IMG/VR virus record: IMGVR_UViG_3300032323_003623
Span: 1 to 29,228 of that record
From: a virus
Direction: 5' to 3' (one strand)
DNA length: 29,228 bases
Shown piece after piece: positions 8,159 to 17,549 of this stretch; positions within the stretch are counted from its first letter, which is position 1; each line of letters starts with the position of its first letter. Under the pieces are notes generated by a model. It did not search any database, was not told the origin of the DNA, and was given only the letters and a program-made list of their open reading frames with translations. The position numbers were made by a program, and so were the translations under genes.

Positions 8159-8165
8159 ATATATA
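8159..8165 (+). promoter_or_regulatory. ATATATA box very close to a start codon
   Basis: CAATATATAGGG surrounds this box and only five bases separate it from the ATG at 8171. If it is a -10 element, transcription would begin at or next to the start codon and give a leaderless message. Confidence 0.4.
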
Positions 8166-8170
8166 GGGAT

Positions 8171-8491
8171 ATGGCACTACTATCAAGAAACGATATAGAA
8201 AAATATTCCTATTTTTTTGTTACTAAAAACAACAAAAGGACCCTTTCTAGGATATCACTAAGTGAATTTTTTGTTTATAAATTTGAAAATCCGGTAACAG
8301 AAGAAAGGGGTAAAGCATATTTAACAGACGAATACGTCACTAGCGTTTATGCGATGTCGGACGATTTTTACAAAAAAGAGTCTTTTGCTCATCCTAAATA
8401 CACTAACCAAAAAAACCTACCAATCTCATTTAAATACACAGAGCTTCCTGTGACTGAGGTCAGTGTAGAATCAAGCAGAATAGTAAAATAA
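8171..8491 (+). CDS. Hypothetical protein, 106 aa, first gene of the virion block
   Basis: I do not recognise this protein. It is rich in aromatic and charged residues and is probably mixed alpha/beta, with no membrane segment or cysteines. It lies between the gp46-like gene and the gp15-like tail gene and starts five bases after an ATATATA box. The next gene follows after four bases, so it probably belongs with the virion genes and may be a small structural or assembly protein. The ATG at 8171 is the only methionine near the N-terminus. Confidence 0.65.
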   Translation: MALLSRNDIEKYSYFFVTKNNKRTLSRISLSEFFVYKFENPVTEERGKAYLTDEYVTSVYAMSDDFYKKESFAHPKYTNQKNLPISFKYTELPVTEVSVESSRIVK

Positions 8492-8495
8492 ACAT

Positions 8496-9293
8496 ATGAA
8501 TTTTCTAGACAAATTTAATAGCGATGATATATTTTTCAGAGGGATGATTATAGGTATGCTAAAGTCGTTGAATGAAAAAATCACGTATTTTCAAACAACT
8601 TCTGGAGGAAAAATACAGGAAATATACATTCCATTTTTTTATTCATTAGCTGGAGACGAGTCATTTCTTCAGGATTTTTACCTTAATTACGGGGATTGCG
8701 ACGGAAATCCTGCATTTGCCGAGGGTAACTATGATGTTATACCTAGGGGAATTTTAGAATACTCAGCCTCGAGAATAAACACTGCATCCTCTACAAATAA
8801 ATACGTAAGAGGAACCTACGAAAAGGAGATAGTACAAGATACGGGTGGATCTGAAATGAAGGCTTATTCTGCGTACTTATCCCCTATCCCAATCGAGGCT
8901 ACATTCAACCTAAAGATTAAGGTTGACACCAACACCGATGCTATGAAAATACAGGTAAGGGTAATTGAGGTTTTATTTAAAAACTTTGTTTATTATTTTG
9001 AGTATAATGGATTTAGGGTGCCAGTCCAGGTTTCTTTACCGGATCAGGTTCCTGAAAAAAGCCCAAATCAATTCAGTTTCAGTTATGGAAGTACTAGGGG
9101 GGAGGGTATAACATTAAGTTTATCAGTTAATGCAGAAACTTACATACCGCAATTGGACATGGCTACTGAAAGATTTAGAGGCAATTTAATGCAAGGGGGA
9201 ATCAGGGTTAAGACCGAACTTGGTGTAGTGCCTCCTGATAATTCAGCAATATTGAAAGGTGTGGATATTCTTTCGGATAATACTATCAGATAA
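8496..9293 (+). CDS. Tail sheath stabiliser/terminator, gp15-like
   Basis: The 265-residue protein has the pattern I associate with T4-type gp15, which caps the tail tube and sheath before the head is joined. There is an N-terminal helix, then an IPFFYSL segment, then VIPRGILEYSA, which parallels the conserved PRI-A-YISG stretch. The segment LSPIPIEATFNLKIKVDT parallels the MPVPYELTF-A-IWT segment, and the following helix (DAMKIQVRVIEVLF) matches the helix after it. The C-terminal beta-rich half is longer than in cyanophage homologues. The call rests on motif spacing and on virion-gene context, not on a search. A hairpin terminator follows. Confidence 0.65.
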   Translation: MNFLDKFNSDDIFFRGMIIGMLKSLNEKITYFQTTSGGKIQEIYIPFFYSLAGDESFLQDFYLNYGDCDGNPAFAEGNYDVIPRGILEYSASRINTASSTNKYVRGTYEKEIVQDTGGSEMKAYSAYLSPIPIEATFNLKIKVDTNTDAMKIQVRVIEVLFKNFVYYFEYNGFRVPVQVSLPDQVPEKSPNQFSFSYGSTRGEGITLSLSVNAETYIPQLDMATERFRGNLMQGGIRVKTELGVVPPDNSAILKGVDILSDNTIR

Positions 9294-9294
9294 T

Positions 9295-9323
9295 TACGGT
9301 CTTATAAGAACCGTGATTTTTTT
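9295..9323 (+). terminator. Hairpin terminator after the gp15-like gene
   Basis: ACGGT at 9296-9300 pairs with ACCGT at 9310-9314, with weaker inner pairing, and a run of seven T residues follows at 9317-9323. It separates the gp15-like gene from the neck-like gene, which has its own ATATATA box. Confidence 0.7.
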
Positions 9324-9328
9324 CGCCG

Positions 9329-9335
9329 ATATATA
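9329..9335 (+). promoter_or_regulatory. ATATATA box very close to a start codon
   Basis: CGATATATAGGAACG surrounds this box, six bases before the ATG at 9342 and directly after a terminator. Like the copy at 8159 it is followed by AGG and implies a leaderless or nearly leaderless message. Confidence 0.45.
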
Positions 9336-9341
9336 GGAACG

Positions 9342-11498
9342 ATGACAGATCCTATTATTTTTTCAAGCATAGGTAACTATAGAATAATTAGCTATAATTC
9401 CGCATTCAAAGACGTTAGCAGGTTTAGAGGGTGGATTATAGAAACTTCGGGCGAGGTTGAAAACTCTAGCTATCTGTTAAGGGAATTTCGCTGGAGCACA
9501 AACAACAGCAATTGGTCCTTGTGGATGCCTCTATTACAGGAAAATGTTGATGTAATAGAGCTGGATCCTAATAATGATTTTTATATTGAGGTCAAGTTTA
9601 CTGCTCATTCGGATGAAGATTCGAGTCCGTATTTTCCAGAGGGAACTAATTTAGAAAATCCGATAGTTTTAGAAAACTTCGATCTCGATCTACAATACAG
9701 AGAGATAGATTACAGAGATCTTGCAACCAAACCAGCTATTCTTTGCTCTAAGGAGCTTTATACAAAATCGGTAATATTTAACCAAAACTGTGGAGATAGA
9801 CTGTTTAAACCCTATGAGGTAAATAGGGGAATAAACATATATCAGGATCTAAGCAGAACCGTTAATACCCTTTTTGGACACGAGGTAAACTATTATTCGA
9901 TCCAGCCTAACGGAAGAGGGAAAGATGTTGTATTGAGAGAGTACAGTCTCTTTGACGTTGTTGCTGAGAAATGTGTTAAAGTAATGGTTCCTGGGAATAA
10001 TTTTCCAGACAATAAACCAATTTACGATACATTCGGTATACAATTTGAACAACCTCTAGAAGTACACATCGACAGAAAATATTTTGAAAGTATTTTTGGG
10101 AAAGGATCAGCACCTAGAAAAAGGGACATTATTTTCTTCCCTCTTACAAACAGAATCTACCAAATAGAATCAACATATCTGCACAGGGATTTTAATTTAT
10201 ATCCGGTATTTTTTAAATGTCAATTGATGAAGTATGAGGTTAAACAAAACACCCAATTCATTAATAAGACCGCGGAGAGCGAATTACACGATTACACAGT
10301 AAATACCAAGGATCTATTCGGGGAAGAAACACAAGAAGAAATAGAAAAGGTAACAAAACCTCGGCAGTATTTCGTTTCTTCACAGAGGAGAGCTGAGGAT
10401 CCTACTAGAAATTATATAGATCAATATTTACCTATTATAGAATTTGATCTAAATAATAATTACACAATAGTATTTAACAGCTATTATGATTTAGAAAGGT
10501 ATATCTATGATGATCCACTATCTACATCAAAGACAGAAGAACAGAGAGAAGCAGTCAGATATAAATCAGTACCATCCCTTGGCGATAATGACGAATTATC
10601 TTTTACGTGCTGGTTTAAAACAAGAAACTATGTAGACAAAACAAAGCTTGTAAATAAACCATCAGCAAAGCTATCGATATCTTCATATGTTCAGAATAGC
10701 GGAACTATAACATACTCATCATCAACACCCCATAAATTAAGTATGGCAGATGGGTATGTTTCTATATTTGCAGATTCAGCAAGATCTGGAGGATTCAAGA
10801 TCTTAAGTATACCTGACCAATATTCATTTAGAGTTGCAGATAATGGATCTGCAATATCGGGATCAATAGCAACTTGGAGATTCCAAAAAGCTCAGGCAAG
10901 AAATTTAATATATGGAAGAAAGGATGGGGAGGGTATCTCTATACAAATGATATGGTCAGGATCTAATCTTACACCAACAAGTACTGAATATTTACAAACA
11001 GGATCGTTTAGAATACTAATTAATGAATTAGAAATATTATCTCCTTTTGGTGCTGGTACTAATTCACCGATAGGGAATTTCATACCTACCCTTGATGATT
11101 GGTATGGATTTGTATTTAATTTCTCTAATATATTTAAACAGTATTCAATAAATGTTTGGCAAATGCTTTACGATCCAGAAAATCCTGATGCTCAAACATC
11201 AGATCTTGGTATAGTTCATTTTAAAGAGGGGTTAATTTCACAAAAGTATACATACCAGATACCTTCTGATATAGAACAAAGCAACCAAGTAGAAACTTGG
11301 AAAACTGATAATAACTCATATAAAATACTGGGAAGTCCTTTGTATTTAACGAACTTAAGAATCTTTCAAAATATGATTGAAAAAGAAAAGCAATCAGCAA
11401 TTCTAAATCAAAACGTAGTTGGAGATTCACAATTAGCAATAATTATCGATAATGCTAAGCCTGTTCTTAAACTTCCTAAAATAGCTAAAAACAGATAA
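9342..11498 (+). CDS. Large neck-like structural protein with LamG-like C-terminus
   Basis: The 718-residue protein appears to be a fusion. Residues 1 to about 310 resemble T4-type neck protein gp14: the FGIQFEQPLEVHIDRKYF stretch, then PRKRDIIFFPLTNRIYQIES and a closing strand set with FFKCQLMKYEV follow the order of gp14 proteins, where the RDIIFFPL segment is characteristic. From about 360 onward the chain is beta-rich with features of a concanavalin/LamG-type fold: DELSFTCWFK, FRILINELEI, DWYGFVFNFSN, SINVWQML and LYLTNLRIFQN. Inside it (about 440-520) is an inserted segment with PHKLSMADGYVSI and YSFRVAD, like a small domain seen in many tail proteins. Neck gp14 proteins are normally about a third of this length. 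The function beyond virion structure is inferred. Confidence 0.6.
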   Translation: MTDPIIFSSIGNYRIISYNSAFKDVSRFRGWIIETSGEVENSSYLLREFRWSTNNSNWSLWMPLLQENVDVIELDPNNDFYIEVKFTAHSDEDSSPYFPEGTNLENPIVLENFDLDLQYREIDYRDLATKPAILCSKELYTKSVIFNQNCGDRLFKPYEVNRGINIYQDLSRTVNTLFGHEVNYYSIQPNGRGKDVVLREYSLFDVVAEKCVKVMVPGNNFPDNKPIYDTFGIQFEQPLEVHIDRKYFESIFGKGSAPRKRDIIFFPLTNRIYQIESTYLHRDFNLYPVFFKCQLMKYEVKQNTQFINKTAESELHDYTVNTKDLFGEETQEEIEKVTKPRQYFVSSQRRAEDPTRNYIDQYLPIIEFDLNNNYTIVFNSYYDLERYIYDDPLSTSKTEEQREAVRYKSVPSLGDNDELSFTCWFKTRNYVDKTKLVNKPSAKLSISSYVQNSGTITYSSSTPHKLSMADGYVSIFADSARSGGFKILSIPDQYSFRVADNGSAISGSIATWRFQKAQARNLIYGRKDGEGISIQMIWSGSNLTPTSTEYLQTGSFRILINELEILSPFGAGTNSPIGNFIPTLDDWYGFVFNFSNIFKQYSINVWQMLYDPENPDAQTSDLGIVHFKEGLISQKYTYQIPSDIEQSNQVETWKTDNNSYKILGSPLYLTNLRIFQNMIEKEKQSAILNQNVVGDSQLAIIIDNAKPVLKLPKIAKNR

Positions 11499-11502
11499 AT
11501 TT

Positions 11503-12297
11503 ATGCCGAGAAGACCACCGAAGATTAAATCAACAAATCTAAGTAAAGAGGATGCGTTGAAGAAAAAACAGGAGCTTGAGGATCTTATTTTTAACAACGA
11601 AACACTAGACGGACTTGGGTCACCCGATATACCCCCGATGAAGCCTATGCGTGTTATGAATTTTGACAGTCTAAAAACCGAAGTAGAAACTGAATCTAAA
11701 AGTATATTGGGATCGTTGATTAAGTTCTACATGGACACCGATATTATAGACGAAAACGATTACATTCATTTTAGAGCTAAGATAGATGCTTTAAGTATAT
11801 CCACAATGGCATTTCAAATAAGAACTGCACAGCACGCTGTTACTAAAATGCTTGATGAAATAGATGCTGGGGGTCAATACCAGGCCAGGAATTTTGAGGT
11901 GTTAGCACAGATGCAAAACCAATTAATGCAAATGCCTTCTAAATTTCAGGCATATCTGGCTGAAATGGAAAAAACATACAAGACATTAAACACGGAGTCT
12001 AAAAATTCTGATAACAGACAAAAACCACTAATGACCGATGACGACGGCAATGCAGTAACTATTCCTGGTATATCAGGGGAAGGTGGATCTGTTAAGGTTC
12101 GGGGAAATAAAAATTTAATGGAGGGATTACAAAACGTTATTAAGACCGAAGTTATAGTAAAAAAAGCTCAGATTGTAGATGGACCCGATAAAAATCTTAT
12201 AGATCCCAAGATGAAAGATCTCATCACCCCGGAAGATGAGTTAAAACAAATGAAAGAGGAAGAAGCAAAAATCGAGCTTGACGAAGATCTATTTTAA
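11503..12297 (+). CDS. Candidate small terminase subunit (gp16 position)
   Basis: The 264-residue protein is hydrophilic. It has a basic, flexible N-terminus (PRRPPK), a central helical region (about 60-160) with a Gln/Met-rich stretch suited to oligomerisation, and an acidic C-terminal tail. No helix-turn-helix is obvious. It starts four bases after the neck-like gene and ends two bases before the large terminase, the place held by gene 16 in T4-type phages, whose small terminase is also a helical ring-forming protein. The call therefore rests on position and general character. It could instead be another neck or head-completion protein. Confidence 0.5.
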   Translation: MPRRPPKIKSTNLSKEDALKKKQELEDLIFNNETLDGLGSPDIPPMKPMRVMNFDSLKTEVETESKSILGSLIKFYMDTDIIDENDYIHFRAKIDALSISTMAFQIRTAQHAVTKMLDEIDAGGQYQARNFEVLAQMQNQLMQMPSKFQAYLAEMEKTYKTLNTESKNSDNRQKPLMTDDDGNAVTIPGISGEGGSVKVRGNKNLMEGLQNVIKTEVIVKKAQIVDGPDKNLIDPKMKDLITPEDELKQMKEEEAKIELDEDLF

Positions 12298-12299
12298 TC

Positions 12300-14108
12300 A
12301 TGGCAGAGGAAAAACAACAAAGTAATTATTGGACAAGCGCTCGTGTTCAAGAGATCATAAACAACGCTGATGAAAAGGGTGTTGATTTTAAGGATGTTGA
12401 CAATCCCTTCCACGAAAATGATCCTGAACTAAGAAGGGGAGGTATTCTCTTTGAATATACCGAGTGGGAAGTAGAGGAATTTAAAAAATGTGCTTCCGAT
12501 GTTACTTATTTTGCTAATACCTATTGTAATGCAATGACCGATGAGGGTATCAGAAAAATAACACTGAGAGATTATCAGGAGCAAATACTAAGTCAGTACC
12601 AAGAGCATAGATTTAATATATTTTTAAGCCCAAGACAAAGTGGAAAGACGGTAACATCTTCCATATTCCTTTTGTGGTATCTTCTCTTTAATTTTGACAA
12701 GAACGCAATGATTCTTGCAAACATTGGGGATACTGCAACAGAATTGATGGATAAGATCAAGATTATCATGAAAGGTCTTCCATTCTTCCTAAAACCTGGC
12801 GTATTTGTGTACAATGTTATGACCATGAAGTTTGATAATGGTTGCAGGATAATGGCTAAGACGACAACTAAACAGTCCTCTATCGGTTTTACTGTTCACT
12901 TCTTATACATGGACGAGTTTGCACACATTAACCCAAACTTTATCGGACAATTCTTTAAATCAGTATATCCGACCATTTCATCTTCAAAGATTTCTAGAAT
13001 TATTATTACATCCACACCAAACGGGATGAATAAATTCTATGAGATTTATAAATCTGCCATAGACGGAGAGAATGAATTTAATCCTATTCGTGTTGACTGG
13101 TGGCAAGTACCCGGAAGAGACGAAGAATGGAAAAGAAAAGAAATTGCAAACCTGGGATCAGAAGAAGACTTTAATCAGGAATATGGAAATCAATTTTTAA
13201 GTTCCTCTAAATTATTATTAGATTCATACACGCTCAAAAAGTTAAAAAAGACCGAGGTAGAATTTGTCCATAAGGAATTACTTCCGTTCCAAAATTCTAT
13301 TGTTGATTATTCAGATCTTAAATGGCATCCTAGCTTTGATCCAACCAATCTATGGGAGGATGGCGAAAATAAAAGATTTGTTATTTCGGTTGATACTGCA
13401 GGAGGAGGTGGAGGTGATTATACTGCAGTTAACATATTAAAGGTATCCCCTAAGCCGATAGCTCTTATTGAGGAAAAAAAGTTTTTCGAGGACGAGTCAG
13501 ACTTTTTCTCCCTTTTACAGGTAGGACTGTATAAATCAAACACAATCCAAATTGAGGAGTTAAAGGTTTTTTTAGAAATACTTTGCACTGATGTTTTTAA
13601 TCCCGAACAGATAAAGGTTGCAATAGAGGTTGATTACAGGGGGGAATACTTGATAGAAAAGCTTCTGCTTGGAGAAAAATTCTTCTCCGAAATGCTAGTC
13701 TTTACAAGACACACAGAGAGCTCAAGACAGATGAAAATGGGGGTTAAAATGACCCCAAAGACTAAAGAAAAATACTGCGAAGATTTAAAAATAAACACCA
13801 GAAATTCAAGAATAATTCCTACAGAAAAAGCAACAATAATGGAATTAAGCAATTTTGGGGAAACCAGTAAGGGAATATATCAGAGCCAGGTTGGTAAAGA
13901 TGACATAGCTATGACCCTTGTAGTTGCTAATTCTGTATTTGAATATCAGGATTTTAATTATCTAGTAATGGATATCTACGATACCATACCGGAAAAATAT
14001 AAAAATGCCATCAATAAAAAAATGAGCGAATCTGGGGAGAATGGCAGTATTGGCGATCCTACATCTAGGGAAATGGAAACATATAACGTTTTTAAGGACT
14101 TCTTTTAA
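12300..14108 (+). CDS. Large terminase subunit (gp17-like)
   Basis: The 602-residue packaging motor is almost the same length as T4 gp17. The ATPase domain has Walker A SPRQSGKT (110-117), Walker B FLYMDE (201-206, with Asp205-Glu206) and the coupling motif ITSTPNG. The C-terminal RNase H-type nuclease domain has its first metal-binding Asp at about 365 (ISVDTAGGGGGDY), a second acidic strand in VAIEVDYRGEY and a third in KDDIAM near the end. It docks on the portal, cuts concatemeric DNA and pumps it into the head. The gene begins two bases after the candidate small terminase and is followed by two ATATATA boxes around a hairpin. Confidence 0.95.
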   Translation: MAEEKQQSNYWTSARVQEIINNADEKGVDFKDVDNPFHENDPELRRGGILFEYTEWEVEEFKKCASDVTYFANTYCNAMTDEGIRKITLRDYQEQILSQYQEHRFNIFLSPRQSGKTVTSSIFLLWYLLFNFDKNAMILANIGDTATELMDKIKIIMKGLPFFLKPGVFVYNVMTMKFDNGCRIMAKTTTKQSSIGFTVHFLYMDEFAHINPNFIGQFFKSVYPTISSSKISRIIITSTPNGMNKFYEIYKSAIDGENEFNPIRVDWWQVPGRDEEWKRKEIANLGSEEDFNQEYGNQFLSSSKLLLDSYTLKKLKKTEVEFVHKELLPFQNSIVDYSDLKWHPSFDPTNLWEDGENKRFVISVDTAGGGGGDYTAVNILKVSPKPIALIEEKKFFEDESDFFSLLQVGLYKSNTIQIEELKVFLEILCTDVFNPEQIKVAIEVDYRGEYLIEKLLLGEKFFSEMLVFTRHTESSRQMKMGVKMTPKTKEKYCEDLKINTRNSRIIPTEKATIMELSNFGETSKGIYQSQVGKDDIAMTLVVANSVFEYQDFNYLVMDIYDTIPEKYKNAINKKMSESGENGSIGDPTSREMETYNVFKDFF

Positions 14109-14119
14109 CAAATTATTTG

Positions 14120-14126
14120 ATATATA
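14120..14126 (+). promoter_or_regulatory. ATATATA box, distal of two before the sheath gene
   Basis: TTGATATATACTT surrounds this box, about 70 bases before the sheath ATG and 11 bases after the terminase stop. A hairpin at 14133-14165 would lie in the 5' leader of any message started here. Confidence 0.4.
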
Positions 14127-14132
14127 CTTAAA

Positions 14133-14165
14133 GAGAAGGACTTTGAGACAACTCTAAAGTTCTCC
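14133..14165 (+). other. Bulged stem-loop in the sheath gene leader
   Basis: GAGAAGGACTTTGAG pairs with CTCTAAAGTTCTC through a stem with small bulges and an ACAA loop. There is no T-run after it (it continues CCTCAAAAA), so it is more likely a 5' leader or processing structure than a strong terminator. Its position between two ATATATA boxes ahead of a highly expressed virion gene is notable. Confidence 0.5.
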
Positions 14166-14174
14166 CTCAAAAAG

Positions 14175-14181
14175 ATATATA
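14175..14181 (+). promoter_or_regulatory. ATATATA box, proximal of two before the sheath gene
   Basis: AAGATATATACAAG surrounds this box, 17 bases before the sheath ATG at 14199. Confidence 0.5.
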
Positions 14182-14198
14182 CAAGTAAAAAATACAAA

Positions 14199-17100
14199 AT
14201 GGCAAAGAAGTTAACTCTGGATCTATCCGTTTTTAAAAGTTCTGGTGTCTACACCTTAGAATTTGACGCTTCTGAAAACATTGTAGTAAATCCTCAAACT
14301 GTTAGATTGGTAGTTGGTTTTTCAACTAAAGGACCTTTTAACACCCCGGTTTATGTACCTGACCTTCAGACAGCTATCAAAGTTTTTGGTGATATTGACA
14401 GAGCTTTAGAGAAAAAAGGATCATTCTTTCATCGATCTATATTCACGTGCTTAAACAGTGGACCTGTTTTTGCTTTGAATTTACTTAAATTAAATAATAC
14501 GGTTACAGAAACTGGAACCCCTGATGTAGCAAACGGCTCAGACGTTGCTAGATATAGAGCGTTTTCAATCGATACTGCGGAAGCTAATGGTGCGAACTCA
14601 ACAGCGGATTATACAAGATCCAATGCACTTTTGCCAAGACAGGATAAATTAGTTTCATCTTATTATAATAAAGAAAAATTCTGGTTCCCTGATCCGAATA
14701 TGCTTCTTGCCACAATAGATACCACGGAACAGTCCAAATTATTCAGCTTAGTCAATCTTAGTCAAAATCCGATTAGTATTATAATTAAGAAATCACTTGA
14801 TGCTAGAATTCCTATTAAAGGATTTGATATTACTGCTCAAGAGTACTTCGGAGCAAACAATGTTCCGTCCTTCATGAACCATAACGATTACATCTCAGAT
14901 TATTTTATAGATGTTATCGCAGTTAGTGGAAATTGGTCAAATTATTCAGATCTTTCTTTAGACCCTGTTTATTCTTCATATTTTACATCTAAAGGATTTA
15001 TAAAATCTAGAATTGATGATTTTCTAGCATTGAACGAGGTAAATGTTGTTCTTACGACTACGGGATGTTTAATTCCAGATTTTGCTGACCAAAACGGGAT
15101 CACTCAATACATCAAGACATTGATCAACAATCAGGTAGGTCAAACCGGAATTCTTTGCGCAGTAAACGAAGAAGCCCTTGATGATCTTGAAAATAATGAA
15201 TCTTTTATAGATTTAGTTGGACACCATTTAACAGGATCTCTAGATCCAGGATCTATCGAAATCAATAATATAGATTTCCTAAGCTACAGTGCACCTTTAA
15301 TTGCTGATTTTTCATATTCAGTAAATAGTCAAACTGTAAGTGATGTAGTTTCTCCAAATCTTCAGTTACTTGAAGTTGGAACAACGTACGAGGATGCTTT
15401 AGCAAATCCTGGAGTTAGCGGTGTTGATTCGGCAGATTTCCAGGCATACAATTATCAAAATTTAGATGCTGGATTACCTTATATACAAACTAATTTCCAA
15501 GGGGTTACAGCAGGTAACAGAAAAACTGCATTAAGAGAATTCTTAGCTGTAACATCAACTTCAACTGGTCCTAAATTTATTTTAGGAAAGGTTACTTCAA
15601 CCCTAGCAGGAAACGTAGAAGCTAGAAAATATTTTTCAGACGGCGATATAGTTAAATTAAGAGTAGAAGAAGTTAAGGAGGTTACAGTTGCACCAGGAAA
15701 TGTTCAGGTTAGAATTAAATGGTCACATCCATTATTTAAATCCACAACACATCTGGTTGAACCTTATGACGAAACAAACTTAGCTTCAGGAAAATATCAA
15801 TTTGGTAAATCAGATTACTTTGATATCGTAGATCCTATCGAAACTAGCCCAGGTACTTTAGGAAGTCCAATAGTTATAGGAAGCCAAACAATCGGTAACT
15901 TTAATTATTTTGGATATTCAGAAGCTAAAATCTTTACAGATTGGGAAAAAGGATTAATTAGCGATGGCGATGTTATACACAAAACCTACGACGGATCTTT
16001 ACTTCAATATATTAAATTAGAAAAATCTATTGATAGAGACGGATTCCAAGTTCTTGAGCTAAAAGCTTATGTAGATTCAGATTTAACCACTCAGGAAACT
16101 GTAGTAGGAACTGGATTAAGCTACCTTACAAATGCAACGGGTGTTGATGATACTATCGATCAAAATGGATATGATTTAAACATTGTATCTCTGGCAGGAA
16201 ACCTAAACCAATTTATAGAAATTGAATCTATACCTACCCCTAACGTTCAAGTTGAAATGACCTTAGCAAATGTTACTTCATCTGGATTAGCAGTTGGAGA
16301 TCTTTTAGTTTCTGAAGACATTGATCCTATCACAGGATCGAACAGATTGGCTAGAGTAATAATATCTAAAAGAAATACAACAGGACCTGGAACATACAGT
16401 ATATACGTTACAACCGATAGACCTATCAAGATCTACTCCGGACAAAGAGTTAACAAATTTAGACCAATTCATAAATTTGTAAATAATCTTAACTTTACAT
16501 ATCTTCCTGGATTCCAATTAAAGAATACACATAAACCAAACGGTAATGATGATAGATTGGATGAGATCCTAAACGTATTAACAGAAACAAATATCGCTAG
16601 AACCCTAGCAGATAGAAACATAATCACATTTAGATATGTTGTAGATACGTTTGATGGACAAATTCAAACAGATTCTAAACAGCAGCTAGCAAATCTTGCT
16701 AAAAATAGACAAAAATGTCTAGCATTAATTAATGCACCTTCAATGGAGAAATTTAAAAACTCCGTTGATCCTAGATTTACTACTGCACCATCTGCTACTG
16801 ATCCAGCACCTTTACTAAATGCAAGATATATTGCAGACGGAGGTAACCTTGATCTAAATCCTTCATTTAGATTTACACTACCTAGTGAAGATAACGGAGC
16901 TAAATTCTGCGGTGTGTTTGCTCCATTCTTAACTATTAGAGAAAATGGTAAAAACTTTAATATTCCACCGGCAGCTCACGTAAGTAACAATTTCATTAGA
17001 AAATTTGTTACAGGTGAACCTTATTCAATTGTAGCTGGTCAAAAAAGAGGGGTACTTTCAGGATCCAACCTAGTTGGTCTTGAATATGATTTCTCTCAAG

Positions 17101-17549
17101 AAGATAGAGATTTCTTAGAGCCATTTGGTATCAACCCTATAGTAAGAAAAAGAAATATCGGATTGGTAATCTTTGGTAATCAAACCGGATATCAAAGAAC
17201 TAACTCTGCATTTAATAACTTGCACGTTAGAGATCTATTGATCACACTAGAAGAAAGTGTAGAAGATATCTTATCTAACTACTTATTTGATTTTAACGAA
17301 GATTCAATCAGACTTGAAATTAAGACTATAGTAGATAACTACTTATCAGGAGTTAAGAACGTAGGAGGAATTTATAATTTCTTAACTATCATGGACTCTT
17401 CTAACAACACACCTGCTGTTATAGATCAAAATATCGGTATTATCGATATAATCATAGAACCAGCTAGGGGTATACATAAATTTATAAACAGAATGACAGT
17501 TGCTAGAACAGGTGGTATAGCTTCTGGTGGATTTATTCAATTCAGTTAA
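14199..17549 (+). CDS. Tail sheath protein (gp18-like), very large
   Basis: The 1116-residue protein is the contractile tail sheath. The C-terminal part (about 880-1116) holds the conserved sheath domain. It includes GVFAPFLTIRENG, PPAAHVSN, GINPIVRKRNIGLVIFGNQT, a long helix region with VRDLLITLEESVEDIL, and a final IDIIIEPARGIHKFINRM strand set. Arms of this domain link neighbouring subunits. The N-terminal segment (SGVYTLEFDAS, then VGFSTKGPFNTPVYV) is also typical. T4 gp18 has about 660 residues, so roughly 450 extra residues lie in the middle (about 350-800) and probably make surface domains. Two ATATATA boxes precede it, consistent with strong late expression; the tube genes follow. Confidence 0.92.
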   Translation: MAKKLTLDLSVFKSSGVYTLEFDASENIVVNPQTVRLVVGFSTKGPFNTPVYVPDLQTAIKVFGDIDRALEKKGSFFHRSIFTCLNSGPVFALNLLKLNNTVTETGTPDVANGSDVARYRAFSIDTAEANGANSTADYTRSNALLPRQDKLVSSYYNKEKFWFPDPNMLLATIDTTEQSKLFSLVNLSQNPISIIIKKSLDARIPIKGFDITAQEYFGANNVPSFMNHNDYISDYFIDVIAVSGNWSNYSDLSLDPVYSSYFTSKGFIKSRIDDFLALNEVNVVLTTTGCLIPDFADQNGITQYIKTLINNQVGQTGILCAVNEEALDDLENNESFIDLVGHHLTGSLDPGSIEINNIDFLSYSAPLIADFSYSVNSQTVSDVVSPNLQLLEVGTTYEDALANPGVSGVDSADFQAYNYQNLDAGLPYIQTNFQGVTAGNRKTALREFLAVTSTSTGPKFILGKVTSTLAGNVEARKYFSDGDIVKLRVEEVKEVTVAPGNVQVRIKWSHPLFKSTTHLVEPYDETNLASGKYQFGKSDYFDIVDPIETSPGTLGSPIVIGSQTIGNFNYFGYSEAKIFTDWEKGLISDGDVIHKTYDGSLLQYIKLEKSIDRDGFQVLELKAYVDSDLTTQETVVGTGLSYLTNATGVDDTIDQNGYDLNIVSLAGNLNQFIEIESIPTPNVQVEMTLANVTSSGLAVGDLLVSEDIDPITGSNRLARVIISKRNTTGPGTYSIYVTTDRPIKIYSGQRVNKFRPIHKFVNNLNFTYLPGFQLKNTHKPNGNDDRLDEILNVLTETNIARTLADRNIITFRYVVDTFDGQIQTDSKQQLANLAKNRQKCLALINAPSMEKFKNSVDPRFTTAPSATDPAPLLNARYIADGGNLDLNPSFRFTLPSEDNGAKFCGVFAPFLTIRENGKNFNIPPAAHVSNNFIRKFVTGEPYSIVAGQKRGVLSGSNLVGLEYDFSQEDRDFLEPFGINPIVRKRNIGLVIFGNQTGYQRTNSAFNNLHVRDLLITLEESVEDILSNYLFDFNEDSIRLEIKTIVDNYLSGVKNVGGIYNFLTIMDSSNNTPAVIDQNIGIIDIIIEPARGIHKFINRMTVARTGGIASGGFIQFS

